NCBI RefSeq assembly: GCF_001577265.1
Contig: NZ_CP014517.1
Location: 4,252,153-4,316,152, forward strand
From: Variovorax sp. PAMC 28711
GTDB lineage: Bacteria > Pseudomonadota > Gammaproteobacteria > Burkholderiales > Burkholderiaceae_C
Length of the DNA stretch: 64,000 nt
Reading direction: 5' to 3'
The notes beneath the pieces were generated by a model. The model saw only the letters and a list, made by a program, of their open reading frames with translations, was not told the origin of the DNA and searched no databases. Position 1 is the stretch's first letter, and the number at the start of each line of letters is the position of its first letter. The position numbers and the translations under genes are program-made. This document shows, piece by piece, positions 15,588 through 26,015 of this stretch.

Positions 15588-17063
15588 TCAGCCCACGTTC
15601 ACCGGCACGAAGATCTTGTCGCCGCCGCGCTGGATCAGCAACGCCACCGACTTGCCGGCCTTCGCCGCCACTTCGCGCACCTGCTCGATGCTCCTCACCG
15701 GCGTGCCGTTGATCGCCAGCAGCACATCGCCTGCCTGCACGCCCGCGCTCGCTGCCGGGCCGGCCGCGTCTTCGATCAGCAGACCGTTCTCGACCGAAGC
15801 CTGGCGTTTCTCCGCCGGCTCCAGCGGCCGCAGCGCGAGGCCGAGCTTGCCCTTTCCCACGGCTTCGTCGCTCTTGGCCACCTTGGCCGCCTTGTCGCTC
15901 GCATCGCCGAGCTTCGCGCTCAGTTCGGTGCGCTCGCCCTGGCGCCACACTTCGAGCGTGACGTTCTTGCCCGGCATCTGCTGACCGATCACGGCGGGCA
16001 GATCGCCCGACGACACGATCGCCACGCCGTCGACCTTGCGGATCACGTCACCCGCCTTCAGGCCGGCCTGGTCGCCCGGGCCGCCCTTCTCGATGTTCGA
16101 GACCAGCGCGCCTTCGGGCTTGTCGAGCTTGAACGAATCGGCGAATGCCTGGTTCACTTCCTGCACCGCGATGCCCAGCTTGGCGTGGCTCGCCTTGCCG
16201 GTCGCGACGATCTGGTCTTTCACCTGCAACGCCACGTCGATCGGGATCGCGAACGACACGCCTTGGTAGCCGCCGCTGCGCGTGTAGATCTGCGAGTTGA
16301 TGCCGACCACTTCGCCGCGCCCGTTCAAGAGCGGGCCACCGGAGTTGCCGGGGTTGATGGCGACGTCGGTCTGGATGAACGGCACGTAGCTGTCGTCAGG
16401 CAACGAACGGCCCTTGGCGCTCACCACGCCGGCCGTCACGGTGTTCTCGAAGCCGAAGGGCGAACCGATGGCCAGCACCCATTCGCCGACCTTCAGGTCC
16501 TTGATGTTTCCCATCTGCAGCGTGGGGAGGTTTTTCGCGTCGATCTTGAGCACGGCGACGTCGGTCTTGGGGTCGGCGCCCAGCACCTTGGCGCGGAATT
16601 CGCGGCGATCGGTCAGCTTGACGGTGACCTCCGTCGCGTCCTTCACGACGTGCGCATTGGTCATGATGATGCCGCTCGAATCGACGATGAAGCCCGAGCC
16701 CTGGCCACGGGTCGGCGTTTCGCGTTCAGGCTGCTGCTGGCGGCCGCGCGGGCCCATCTGGCCGCCGCCGAAGCGCTTGAAGAACTCGAACATCGGATCG
16801 TCCGGGTCCATCGCGGTCGCGCCTTCGGCGGCCTTGCTGCTGCCGACGACGCTGATGTTCACCACGGCCGGGCCGTCGCGCTGGGTGATGGTCGAAAAAT
16901 CGGGGGCGGCGATCAGCGGCGCCGCGGCCGTGCTGACCGCCGGTGCCGGCGCGCCGACCGCGTTGGCGCTGGTGTAGGCGCCGGCGGCGGCAGCGCCGAG
17001 GGCGCCGGCGGCGACGAGTGCGAGCACGAGGGCGCGCGGCGAGCTGAGACGGGAAGCGTTCAT
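15588..17063 (-). CDS. degP: DegP/HtrA-type periplasmic serine protease
   Basis: 491 residues. A signal or membrane anchor covers residues 10-30. The trypsin-like domain carries the triad His138 (TNAHVV), Asp168 (KTDVAVLK) and Ser241 (GNSGGPL). Two PDZ domains follow (about 285-375 and 400-490). It degrades or refolds misfolded envelope proteins. It lies 71 bases downstream of a sensor kinase gene and its regulator in the same orientation, so the two-component system probably controls it. The glutamine-rich LA loop (RGRQQQPERE) is typical of the Do family. Confidence 0.94.
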   Translation of the reverse strand: MNASRLSSPRALVLALVAAGALGAAAAGAYTSANAVGAPAPAVSTAAAPLIAAPDFSTITQRDGPAVVNISVVGSSKAAEGATAMDPDDPMFEFFKRFGGGQMGPRGRQQQPERETPTRGQGSGFIVDSSGIIMTNAHVVKDATEVTVKLTDRREFRAKVLGADPKTDVAVLKIDAKNLPTLQMGNIKDLKVGEWVLAIGSPFGFENTVTAGVVSAKGRSLPDDSYVPFIQTDVAINPGNSGGPLLNGRGEVVGINSQIYTRSGGYQGVSFAIPIDVALQVKDQIVATGKASHAKLGIAVQEVNQAFADSFKLDKPEGALVSNIEKGGPGDQAGLKAGDVIRKVDGVAIVSSGDLPAVIGQQMPGKNVTLEVWRQGERTELSAKLGDASDKAAKVAKSDEAVGKGKLGLALRPLEPAEKRQASVENGLLIEDAAGPAASAGVQAGDVLLAINGTPVRSIEQVREVAAKAGKSVALLIQRGGDKIFVPVNVG

Positions 17064-17134
17064 TTCAGGGGCCTTTCAAAAACGTTGACGACAACGCGAT
17101 GAAAGGACTGTCGCTGCGCCAGCTTAGGCGCGGC

Positions 17135-18496
17135 TTAAACGGGCGCCGGAAAGACCACTTGCACGCGCAGGCCGCCGAGGCTCGGCGAAGCGGCCAGCGA
17201 CACCGTGGCGCCGTGCAGATCAGCGATCGATTTCACGATCGCGAGACCGAGCCCGCTGCCGGCCACGTCGCTCGCCTGCGAATCGTCGGGGCGATAGAAG
17301 CGATCGAGCACGCGCGTGCGCTCGGCTTCGGGCAGGCCGGGCCCGTTGTCATCGACGCTCAGTTCGCACGCACCATCGCTGCGATGGCAGATGCCGATGT
17401 CGACGCGTCCGCCTTCGGGCGTGTACTTCACCGCGTTGTCGAGCAGGTTGCGCAACAGCATGCGCAGCGCCTCCGGTTGCCCGCTGACCACGGCACCGTC
17501 GTCGGCACGCGCAATGCCGATGTCGATGCGGCGCGCCTGCGCGTGCGCGATGGCGTCTGACACCGCGAGCCGCGCCACTTCGCCGAGCTCCACCAACACC
17601 GGCTTCGCGCCGCCCGCGACGCTCGCCTCGTGCCGCGCGAGCGCGAGCATTTGCTCGACCAGCCGGGTCGCGCGATCGATGCCGGCGGCGAGGCGACCGG
17701 TGGCGAGCTCGCGTGCCGCTTCGTCGGGTGCACGTTGCAGCGCCTGCACCTGCAGCTTGAGCGCGGTGAGCGGCGAACGCAGCTCGTGCGCGGCATCGGC
17801 CACGAAATGCTTCTGCGCATCGAAGGCGTGGCGCACTCGGTCGAACAGCAGGTTGAGTTCCTGCACCAGCGGGCGCACCTCGTCGGGCAGGCCGTCTTCG
17901 CTCACCGGCGAGAGCTCGTCGGCCTCGCGCGCCGCCACCTGCTGGCGCACGCGGGCCACGGGTGCGAGCGAGCGGCTCACGACCCACCAGACGATCAGCA
18001 TCAGCAATGGCGCCATGAGCGCGACCGGCCCGACGGTGCGCAGCGCGAGCGCGCCGGCCATTCGCTGGCGCACCGCGAGGTCTTGCGCGACCTGGATCAC
18101 AAGGCCGCGCGTCTGCACCGAAAACACGCGGTACGTCGTGCCGCGCGCCCGCACGTCGGCGAAGCCGAGCACTGCGAGTTGCGGCAGCGCAGCGTCTTCC
18201 GCTGACTCGAAGATGCGCACGCCTTCGGCGGTCCACACCTGCACGACGAAATCGAAGTTCTGCTCGCCACCGCGAAGACTTCCCAAGCCGCCGACCGCCG
18301 CACTCGGCGGCAGGCCGGCACGCAACGACAGCGCCATCTGCTGCATGTGGTAATCGAAGATCTCGTCGGCTTCTTTCAGCACGGTGCGGTAGGCGACCAG
18401 CGCCTGCACGCCCGCCGCCAGCACGATGGCAGCCAGCAAGAACCAGAGAAGCCGTGCCCGCAGCGAGCCCGTGAAAGACCAACCAGCGCGCGTCAT
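17135..18496 (-). CDS. Sensor histidine kinase (QseC/TctE-like)
   Basis: 453 residues. TM1 is near 15-36 and TM2 near 150-172, framing a periplasmic sensor of about 110 residues, then a HAMP-like linker. The phosphoacceptor is His237 in FVADAAHELRSPL. The kinase core has the N box (LLRNLLDNAVKYTP), G1 (DDNGPGLP), F (DRFYRP) and G2 (GSGLGLAIVKSI) motifs. Its start overlaps the response regulator stop by four bases. Downstream is the DegP gene, which points to an envelope signal. Confidence 0.93.
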   Translation of the reverse strand: MTRAGWSFTGSLRARLLWFLLAAIVLAAGVQALVAYRTVLKEADEIFDYHMQQMALSLRAGLPPSAAVGGLGSLRGGEQNFDFVVQVWTAEGVRIFESAEDAALPQLAVLGFADVRARGTTYRVFSVQTRGLVIQVAQDLAVRQRMAGALALRTVGPVALMAPLLMLIVWWVVSRSLAPVARVRQQVAAREADELSPVSEDGLPDEVRPLVQELNLLFDRVRHAFDAQKHFVADAAHELRSPLTALKLQVQALQRAPDEAARELATGRLAAGIDRATRLVEQMLALARHEASVAGGAKPVLVELGEVARLAVSDAIAHAQARRIDIGIARADDGAVVSGQPEALRMLLRNLLDNAVKYTPEGGRVDIGICHRSDGACELSVDDNGPGLPEAERTRVLDRFYRPDDSQASDVAGSGLGLAIVKSIADLHGATVSLAASPSLGGLRVQVVFPAPV

Positions 18497-19152
18497 AGCT
18501 TCGGGACCATGTAGCCGACGCCGCGCACGTTACGGATGAATTCCGCGCCGAGTTTCTTGCGAAGGCCGTGCACGTACACCTCGACCGCATTGCTGCTGAT
18601 CTCGTCCTTCCAGCTGTACAGCTTTTCTTCGAGCTGCGCGCGCGACAGCACCATGCCGGGCCGCGCGAGCAGCGGCTCGAGCACCGCCCATTCGCGCGCC
18701 GAGAGCACGACCGGCTGCCCGGCCACCATGACCTCGCGCGTCGCCGGATTGATCGAGACGCCCAGGTGCTCGTACACCGGCTCGGCGCGGCCCGAGGCGC
18801 GGCGCAGCAAGGCGCGGATGCGGGCCAGCAGTTCGTCGAGGTCGTAGGGCTTGAGCACGTAGTCGTCGGCGCCGGCGTCGAGCCCTTCGATGCGCTGCTG
18901 CACCGAATCGCGCGCTGTGGCGATCAGCACGGGCATGCGTTGCTTGCGCGCGCGCAGGTTGCGCAGCACCTCGAGCCCGTCGCGCCTGGGCACGCCCAGG
19001 TCGAGCAGCACGAGGTCGTACTGCTGGGCGCCGAGTGCGAATTCGGCGGCATCGCCGTCCTTCACCCAGTCGACCGCGTACTGCTCGGCCCGCAGCAGGT
19101 CGAGGACGGCCTCGCCGATCATCACGTCGTCTTCGAGCAACAGCAATCGCAT
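18493..19152 (-). CDS. OmpR/QseB-type response regulator
   Basis: 219 residues. The receiver domain (1-115) has the acidic pair EDD at the N-terminus, the phosphoacceptor in LVLLDLG (Asp51) and the conserved Lys in VLKPYDLDEL. A winged-helix domain fills residues 125-219 (SAREWAVLEPLLARPG and HGLRKKLG). It overlaps the kinase gene by four bases and is the first gene of the regulator-kinase-protease unit. Confidence 0.94.
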   Translation of the reverse strand: MRLLLLEDDVMIGEAVLDLLRAEQYAVDWVKDGDAAEFALGAQQYDLVLLDLGVPRRDGLEVLRNLRARKQRMPVLIATARDSVQQRIEGLDAGADDYVLKPYDLDELLARIRALLRRASGRAEPVYEHLGVSINPATREVMVAGQPVVLSAREWAVLEPLLARPGMVLSRAQLEEKLYSWKDEISSNAVEVYVHGLRKKLGAEFIRNVRGVGYMVPKL

Positions 19153-19167
19153 GGTGTTCTTCTTGGG

Positions 19168-19938
19168 TCAAAGGAGCGAGCGCACTTCGCGCGCCGCTTC
19201 GAACAGGATGGGAAGCATGTCGCGCCTCAGCGTCACCTGGGTGTGCGAGCCGCCCGACAGCACGACATTGAGCGCGGCCACCGTGTGGCCTTGCATGTCG
19301 CGCAGCGGCACCGCCAGCGCCTGCACGCCGAGCTCGTGTTCCTCGCTGGCGTAGCCACAGTCGTCCTTGCGCACGCGGGCCAGCACGGAACGCAGGGCGC
19401 GCGCCTGGGTGACGGTGTGCGGCGTCAGCCGCGGCAGGCTGCGGCCCTTGAGCCACTGCGTGAGCTGCGCCGCGTTCAGTCCGGCCAGCAGCACATGGCC
19501 GGTCGACGTGGCGTGCGCGGGCAGCCGCGCGCCGAGATGCAGTCCATAAGCCAGCACGCGGCTCGGGGCGCCGTAGCTGCCGCTGCGCGCGACGATGACC
19601 ACCTCTTCGCCGTCGAGCACCACGGCCGAAAACGATTCGCCCGTCTGCGCCGCGAGCCGGTTCAGTGTGGGCTGCAGCGCGCGCGGCAGCCGCGACGACG
19701 CGAGGTAGCTGCCCGAAAAGCGCAGCACCTTGGGCGCCATCCAGAAGTAGCTGCCGTCGGTCTCGAGGTAGCCCAGGTGCGTGAGGGTGAGCAGGTGCCG
19801 CCGTGCCGCAGCGCGGGTGAGGCCCGCGCGCTCGGCGGCCAGCGTGGCATTGAGCCGCTGGCGCTCGGTGTCGAAACTCTCGAGCACCGCCATGCCCTTG
19901 GCGATGCCTTCGATGAAGTCGGCTTTGGCGATGGTCAT
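19168..19938 (-). CDS. pobR: IclR-family regulator of the PcaU/PobR group
   Basis: 256 residues. The N-terminal winged HTH (IAKGMAVLESFDTERQRLN, GLTRAAARRHLLTL) is followed by an IclR effector domain (SYGAPSRVLAYGLHLGARLP, TSTGHVLLAG, HELGVQALAVPLRD). The wording of the HTH and effector domain is that of the PcaU/PobR group. Placed divergently to pobA, it most likely activates pobA in response to 4-hydroxybenzoate. Start ATG at 19938; GGAG lies just upstream on the coding strand only weakly. Confidence 0.87.
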   Translation of the reverse strand: MTIAKADFIEGIAKGMAVLESFDTERQRLNATLAAERAGLTRAAARRHLLTLTHLGYLETDGSYFWMAPKVLRFSGSYLASSRLPRALQPTLNRLAAQTGESFSAVVLDGEEVVIVARSGSYGAPSRVLAYGLHLGARLPAHATSTGHVLLAGLNAAQLTQWLKGRSLPRLTPHTVTQARALRSVLARVRKDDCGYASEEHELGVQALAVPLRDMQGHTVAALNVVLSGGSHTQVTLRRDMLPILFEAAREVRSLL

Positions 19939-19956
19939 TGGAGGAAAAAGAGTTGT

Positions 19957-21246
<1,290 letters not shown>

Positions 21247-21256
21247 GCGCTGCGCC

Positions 21257-23584
21257 TCAGGCCTCGTTCATCAGTGCCCAGAGGCGGTCGGCCGACAACG
21301 GCATGTCGAGCCGAGGCGCCCTGGCCGCGAGGCCGTTGCGCGCCAAGGCGTCCGCCACCGCGTTGACAATGGCCGGCGTCGCGCCGATGGTGCCGAGTTC
21401 GCCCACGCCCTTCACGCCGAGCAGGTTGTTCTTGCAGGGCGTGGACTCGTCCATTTCCATGGTGAACATCGCGCCGATGATGTCGGCACGCGGCGCGGCG
21501 TAGTCCATCAGGCTGCCGGTGACCGGCTGGCCGGTTTCGACGTCGTACACCACGCGTTCGTACAGCGCCTGGCCAATGCCCTGCACGGCGCCGCCTTCGA
21601 GCTGGCCGCGCACGATCATCGGATTGACGACACGCCCCACGTCGTTGACCGAGCTGTACGCGACCACGGCGACTTCCCCCGTGGGCGGGTCGATCTCGAT
21701 CTCGCAGATGTGGCAGCCGTTCGGCCAGCTCGGCCCGGCGGCGGTGGTCGTCGATTCCACGAAGATTTCATGCTCGGGCTGCTTCGCGGCGAGGGCGAAG
21801 ATGTCGAGCTTCAGGTCGGTGCCGGCCACGGTGAACACGCCGTTGGCATAGGTCACGTCGTCGGCTGCCGCTTCGAATTCTTTCGCGGCGAGCTGGCGCG
21901 CCTTGTCGATGGTCTTCTCGGAGCCGACGCGCACCGCCGGGCCGCCTGTAAACAGCGAGCGCGATCCGGCGCTGCCGAAGCCATCGCCGCGGTCGGTGTC
22001 GCCCAGCACGATGCGCACCTTCTCGATCGGCACGCCGAACGCGTCGACCGCCAGCTGAGCGAGCGAGGTCGCGATGCCCTGCCCCATCGCGTTCACGGCG
22101 GAGAACACTTCGATGACGCCATCGGCCAGCACGGAAACCGTCACGCGCTCTTCGAACACATTGCCACCGGTCCACTCGAGAAACGTGGCGATGCCGAGGC
22201 CGCGGTGCTTGCCTTGCTTCGCCGAAGCGGCCGCACGCGACTCGAAGCCGTCCCAATCCGCGAGCGCAAGCCCCTGGTCCATCACTTTCTCGAACTGACC
22301 CGTGTCGTAGGTCTGGCTCATCGGATTTGTGTACGGCATCTGTTCGGGGCGGATGAAGTTGCGCCGGCGGATCTCGATGCGGTCGATGCCGGTCTGGCGC
22401 GCGGCTTCGTCCATCAGGCGTTCCATCGTGTAAATCGCCTCGGGGCGTCCGGCGCCGCGGTACGCACCCGTGGGCGCGGTGTTGGTGAGCACTGCCTTGA
22501 AATGGAAGTCGATGGTCTGGATGTCGTAGACGCTGGTTTGCACCCATGGGCCGATCAGGAGCTGGATCGCGACGCCGGTGCCGGTGGCGTAGGCGCCCAC
22601 GTTGGCCAGGGTATGGATGCGCAGGCCAAGGATTTTTCCGTTGGCGGCGAGCGCCAGCTCGGCCTTCGCCTCGATGTCGCGACCATGCGCGCTGGAGACG
22701 AATTCTTCGCTGCGATCGGCCACCCACTTCACCGGCCGCTTCACATGAAGGGCCGCGTAGGCGACCGCGATGTCTTCCGGATAGGCGCCGGTCTTCATGC
22801 CGAAGCCGCCGCCCACGTCGCCCACCACCACGCGCACCTTGTCCTTGGCGAGACCGATGGCCGCGCAGACCGAGTCGCGCACGCCCGAAGGCATCTGCGT
22901 GCTCATGCGGACGGTGATTCGATCGGTGGCGCGGTCATAGTCGGCGAGCACCGAACGCGGCTCGATGGTGAGCGCCACCAGCCGCTGGTTGACGATGTCC
23001 AGCGCCACGACATGCTTCGCGGTGGCGAAGGCCGCGGCCGTGGCCTCGGCACTGCCGTGCCGCATTTCGGCCGCGATGTTGCCGGTCGCCTCGTCGCACA
23101 GCAAGGGCGCGCCGTCGGCGGTAGCGCCCGCCAGGTCGACCACCATCGGCAGGTCGTCGTAGTCGATGCGCACCGCCTCGGCCGCGTCGCGCGCCTGTTC
23201 GATCGTCTCGGCGACCACGGCCACCACCGGCTCGCCGACGAAGCGTGCACGTTCGTGCGCGAGCACCCGGCGCGGCGGCGTGGCGCAGGGGCTGCCGTCG
23301 GCCCGCTTGAAGCCCGCAGCGCCGGGCATCGGCTGGACGCCTGCCTCGGCCAGCTCGGCGCCGGTGAACACACGCAGCACGCCAGGCATGGCCGACGCGG
23401 CAGCGGTGTCGATCGCGCCGATGCGGGCATGCGGATACGGCGATCGAACGAAGACGAGGTGCGACTGGCCGGGCAGGCTGACGTCGTCGGTGTAACGGCC
23501 GGCGCCGGCCAGCAGCGCATCGTCTTCCAGGCGGCGAACGGCCTGGCCGCTGCCGAAACGGGTGGGGGTGGTTTCTGTGCTCAA
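21257..23584 (-). CDS. Molybdenum hydroxylase large subunit (xanthine dehydrogenase/CoxL-like)
   Basis: 775 residues. It has the aldehyde oxidase/xanthine dehydrogenase a/b hammerhead domain (about 15-125) and the molybdopterin-binding domain (about 145-770). Motifs are GGGFGMKTGAYPED, TGAYRGAGRPE and the catalytic glutamate in GVKGVGELGTIG. AYRGAGR places it with form II CoxL-like proteins; true CO dehydrogenases have AYRCSFR. The [2Fe-2S] and FAD subunits usually encoded next to it are absent, so it either uses subunits encoded elsewhere or is an orphan copy. It is convergent with pobA (10-base gap). Substrate unknown. Confidence 0.9.
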   Translation of the reverse strand: MSTETTPTRFGSGQAVRRLEDDALLAGAGRYTDDVSLPGQSHLVFVRSPYPHARIGAIDTAAASAMPGVLRVFTGAELAEAGVQPMPGAAGFKRADGSPCATPPRRVLAHERARFVGEPVVAVVAETIEQARDAAEAVRIDYDDLPMVVDLAGATADGAPLLCDEATGNIAAEMRHGSAEATAAAFATAKHVVALDIVNQRLVALTIEPRSVLADYDRATDRITVRMSTQMPSGVRDSVCAAIGLAKDKVRVVVGDVGGGFGMKTGAYPEDIAVAYAALHVKRPVKWVADRSEEFVSSAHGRDIEAKAELALAANGKILGLRIHTLANVGAYATGTGVAIQLLIGPWVQTSVYDIQTIDFHFKAVLTNTAPTGAYRGAGRPEAIYTMERLMDEAARQTGIDRIEIRRRNFIRPEQMPYTNPMSQTYDTGQFEKVMDQGLALADWDGFESRAAASAKQGKHRGLGIATFLEWTGGNVFEERVTVSVLADGVIEVFSAVNAMGQGIATSLAQLAVDAFGVPIEKVRIVLGDTDRGDGFGSAGSRSLFTGGPAVRVGSEKTIDKARQLAAKEFEAAADDVTYANGVFTVAGTDLKLDIFALAAKQPEHEIFVESTTTAAGPSWPNGCHICEIEIDPPTGEVAVVAYSSVNDVGRVVNPMIVRGQLEGGAVQGIGQALYERVVYDVETGQPVTGSLMDYAAPRADIIGAMFTMEMDESTPCKNNLLGVKGVGELGTIGATPAIVNAVADALARNGLAARAPRLDMPLSADRLWALMNEA

Positions 23585-23666
23585 GGTGTGTTCTCTCGGG
23601 GGGAAAACGCACTATAGGAGCTTCGGCGCTTTCTGGCTGGTGCCCGAAGCCGTGTATACCTGAGGC

Positions 23667-24419
23667 ATGCAACTTCCCTGGCTCGAACCCGGCGACCCGC
23701 TTCCCGACCCCGCCTCGGCATGGGGTGACGCCGACCCTGTGCCCGGCCTGCTCGCGGCTGGCGGCGCGCTCGATGTGGCCACGTTGCGGCAGGCCTACAG
23801 CCACTGTGTCTTTCCGTGGTTCAGCGACGGCCAGCCGATCCTCTGGTGGAGCCCGGACCCGCGCATGGTGCTCCAGGTGGCGCAGTTCAAGCTGCATCGA
23901 TCGCTGCGCAGGACGCTGACGCGCTTCGCCGCCACGGCGCGGTGCGAGATCCGGATCGATTACGCGTTCAAGGACGTGATCGCAGCCTGCGCGGAGGCGC
24001 CGCGCCTCGGGCAATCGGGCACCTGGATCGTTCCGGAGATGGTCGACGCTTACTGCGCGCTGCACCGCGCAGGCGATGCACACAGCGTCGAGACCTGGAT
24101 CGACGGCGAACTGGCCGGCGGGCTCTACTGCGTCGGGATCGGGCGTGCGGTGTTCGGCGAGTCGATGTTCGCGCGCCGCCCCGACGCTTCCAAGATCGCG
24201 CTGGCTGCACTGGTTTGCCTGTGCCGACGGGGCGGCGTCGAGATGATCGACTGCCAGCAGAAAACGTCTCACCTCGGCAGCCTGGGCGCGCACGAGTTGC
24301 CGCGTGCCAGATTCGTTTCGCACGTGGCGGAAACCCGAAACCTGCCTGTGCCCCGGTGGCAATTCGAACCCATATACTGGAACGAACTCCTGTCTGCGCG
24401 ACCCTCATCGACCACGTGA
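23667..24419 (+). CDS. aat: Leucyl/phenylalanyl-tRNA--protein transferase
   Basis: 250 residues. It attaches Leu or Phe to N-terminal Lys or Arg and so marks proteins for ClpS/ClpAP. Family features: [49 protein letters not shown], and the [15 protein letters not shown] block of the active site, then [15 protein letters not shown]. It overlaps bpt by four bases, so the two N-degron enzymes are made together. Confidence 0.96.
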   Translation: MQLPWLEPGDPLPDPASAWGDADPVPGLLAAGGALDVATLRQAYSHCVFPWFSDGQPILWWSPDPRMVLQVAQFKLHRSLRRTLTRFAATARCEIRIDYAFKDVIAACAEAPRLGQSGTWIVPEMVDAYCALHRAGDAHSVETWIDGELAGGLYCVGIGRAVFGESMFARRPDASKIALAALVCLCRRGGVEMIDCQQKTSHLGSLGAHELPRARFVSHVAETRNLPVPRWQFEPIYWNELLSARPSSTT

Positions 24420-25165
24420 CGCACCTCAAGGACCTCCCGCTCCATACGCTGCAGTTTTATGCGACAGCGCCCTATCCGTGCAGCTACCTGCCGGACCGGC
24501 AGGCGCGCTCGCAAGTCGCCACGCCGAGCCACCTGATCCACGCCGACACGTATTCGGGTCTGGTGCTCAACGGGTTCCGCCGCAGCGGGATGTTCACCTA
24601 TCGCCCCTATTGCGACGGCTGCACCGCCTGCATTCCGCTGCGCGTGAAGGTGAACGAATTCAAGCCCAAGCGCAGCCAGCGCCGCGCGCGCACTCAACAT
24701 GCCGATCTGCAGGCGCGGGTGCTCAAGCTGTGCTTCGTGCCGGAGCACTACCAACTCTATCTGCGCTACCAGACCGGCCGCCATTCGGGCGGCGGCATGG
24801 ACCACGACAGCATCGACCAGTACACCCAATTCCTGCTGCAGAGCCGCGTCAATTCGCGGCTGGTGGAGTTTCGCGAAACACTGGCCGACGGCAGCGCCGG
24901 CGCGCTCAAGATGGTGTCGATCCTCGACGTCCTGGACGATGGCATCTCAGCTGTTTACACCTTCTACGAGCCCGACGCAGGTGCGGCGTATGGCAACTAT
25001 GGCGTGCTCTGGCAGATCGAGCAGGCGCGCCAGCTGGGCTTGCCGCACGTGTACCTGGGCTACTGGATCGAAGGCAGCGCCAAGATGAACTACAAGGCGC
25101 GCTATGCGCCGCATGAAATGCTGATCGAGGGCTGTTGGCAGGCACCCGCTGATTTCACAAAGTAA
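24416..25165 (+). CDS. bpt: Aspartate/glutamate leucyltransferase (arginyltransferase family)
   Basis: 249 residues. Bpt transfers Leu to N-terminal Asp or Glu, making them primary N-degrons. Family features: the Cys-containing [16 protein letters not shown] opening, [18 protein letters not shown] with CxxC (CDGCTAC), and [18 protein letters not shown]. The start is the GTG at 24416, which overlaps the aat stop (GTGA) and gives the expected [15 protein letters not shown] start. Confidence 0.95.
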   Translation: MTHLKDLPLHTLQFYATAPYPCSYLPDRQARSQVATPSHLIHADTYSGLVLNGFRRSGMFTYRPYCDGCTACIPLRVKVNEFKPKRSQRRARTQHADLQARVLKLCFVPEHYQLYLRYQTGRHSGGGMDHDSIDQYTQFLLQSRVNSRLVEFRETLADGSAGALKMVSILDVLDDGISAVYTFYEPDAGAAYGNYGVLWQIEQARQLGLPHVYLGYWIEGSAKMNYKARYAPHEMLIEGCWQAPADFTK

Positions 25166-25195
25166 AATGGCGGCCGGTCCATACCGCAAGCTGCC

Positions 25196-25990
25196 ATGAG
25201 AAAACCCTCCGACGTTCCCGCCACGCCAGTGATCCAGGTCATCGAGCGCATGTTCTCGCTGATCGACGTCCTCGCCTCCCGCGAAGAAGCGATTTCGCTG
25301 AAAGAAATCAGTGAGAAAACCGGCCTTCATCCGTCGACCACCCACCGCATCCTGAACGACCTCGCGGTCGGCCGCTTCGTCGACCGGCCCGAGGCCGGCA
25401 GCTACCGCCTCGGCATGCGGCTGCTGGAACTGGGCAATCTGGTCAAGGGCCGGCTGAACGTCCGCGACGCGGCGCTCGCGCCGATGCGGGAGCTCCACAA
25501 ACTGACGCAGCAGCCGGTCAATCTCAGCATGCGGCAGGGCGACGAGATCGTGTACATCGAGCGCTCGTACAGCGAACGCTCGGGCATGCAGGTGGTGCGC
25601 GCGATCGGCGGGCGGGCGCCACTGCATCTGACCTCGACCGGCAAGCTCTTTCTGGCCGCGGACGATCCGCAGCGGGTGCGCGCCTACGCCACCCGCACCG
25701 GGCTGGCCGGCCACACGCGCAACAGCATCACACAGTTGCCGGCGCTCGAGCGCGAACTGTCGAAGGCGCGCCAATACGGCATGGCGCGCGACAACGAGGA
25801 ACTGGAACTGGGCGTGCGCTGCATGGCCGCCGGCATCTACGACGACCAGGGCAAGCTGGTTGCCGGCCTGTCGATCTCGGCACCGGCCGACCGACTGGAC
25901 GATGGCTGGTTGCCGAAGCTTCAAGCCACGGCCAACGAGATCTCGGGGGCGCTGGGCTACAGCGCGAGCAGCGCGACGCCGGCCGCCTGA
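25196..25990 (+). CDS. IclR family transcriptional regulator
   Basis: 264 residues. The winged HTH lies at about 12-75 (SLKEISEKTGLHPSTTHRIL) and the IclR effector domain at 90-255, with APLHLTSTGKLFLA and ELGVRCMAAGIYD. It starts 30 bases after bpt but no target gene is adjacent: the next gene is convergent. Effector unknown. Confidence 0.9.
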   Translation: MRKPSDVPATPVIQVIERMFSLIDVLASREEAISLKEISEKTGLHPSTTHRILNDLAVGRFVDRPEAGSYRLGMRLLELGNLVKGRLNVRDAALAPMRELHKLTQQPVNLSMRQGDEIVYIERSYSERSGMQVVRAIGGRAPLHLTSTGKLFLAADDPQRVRAYATRTGLAGHTRNSITQLPALERELSKARQYGMARDNEELELGVRCMAAGIYDDQGKLVAGLSISAPADRLDDGWLPKLQATANEISGALGYSASSATPAA

Positions 25991-26015
25991 CCGGCGGCGG
26001 CGAAACAGGCGCGGG

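Noticed and set aside
21257..23584. Carbon monoxide dehydrogenase large subunit
   Set aside because: The loop reads AYRGAGR, not the AYRCSFR of form I enzymes, and the small and medium subunit genes are absent.
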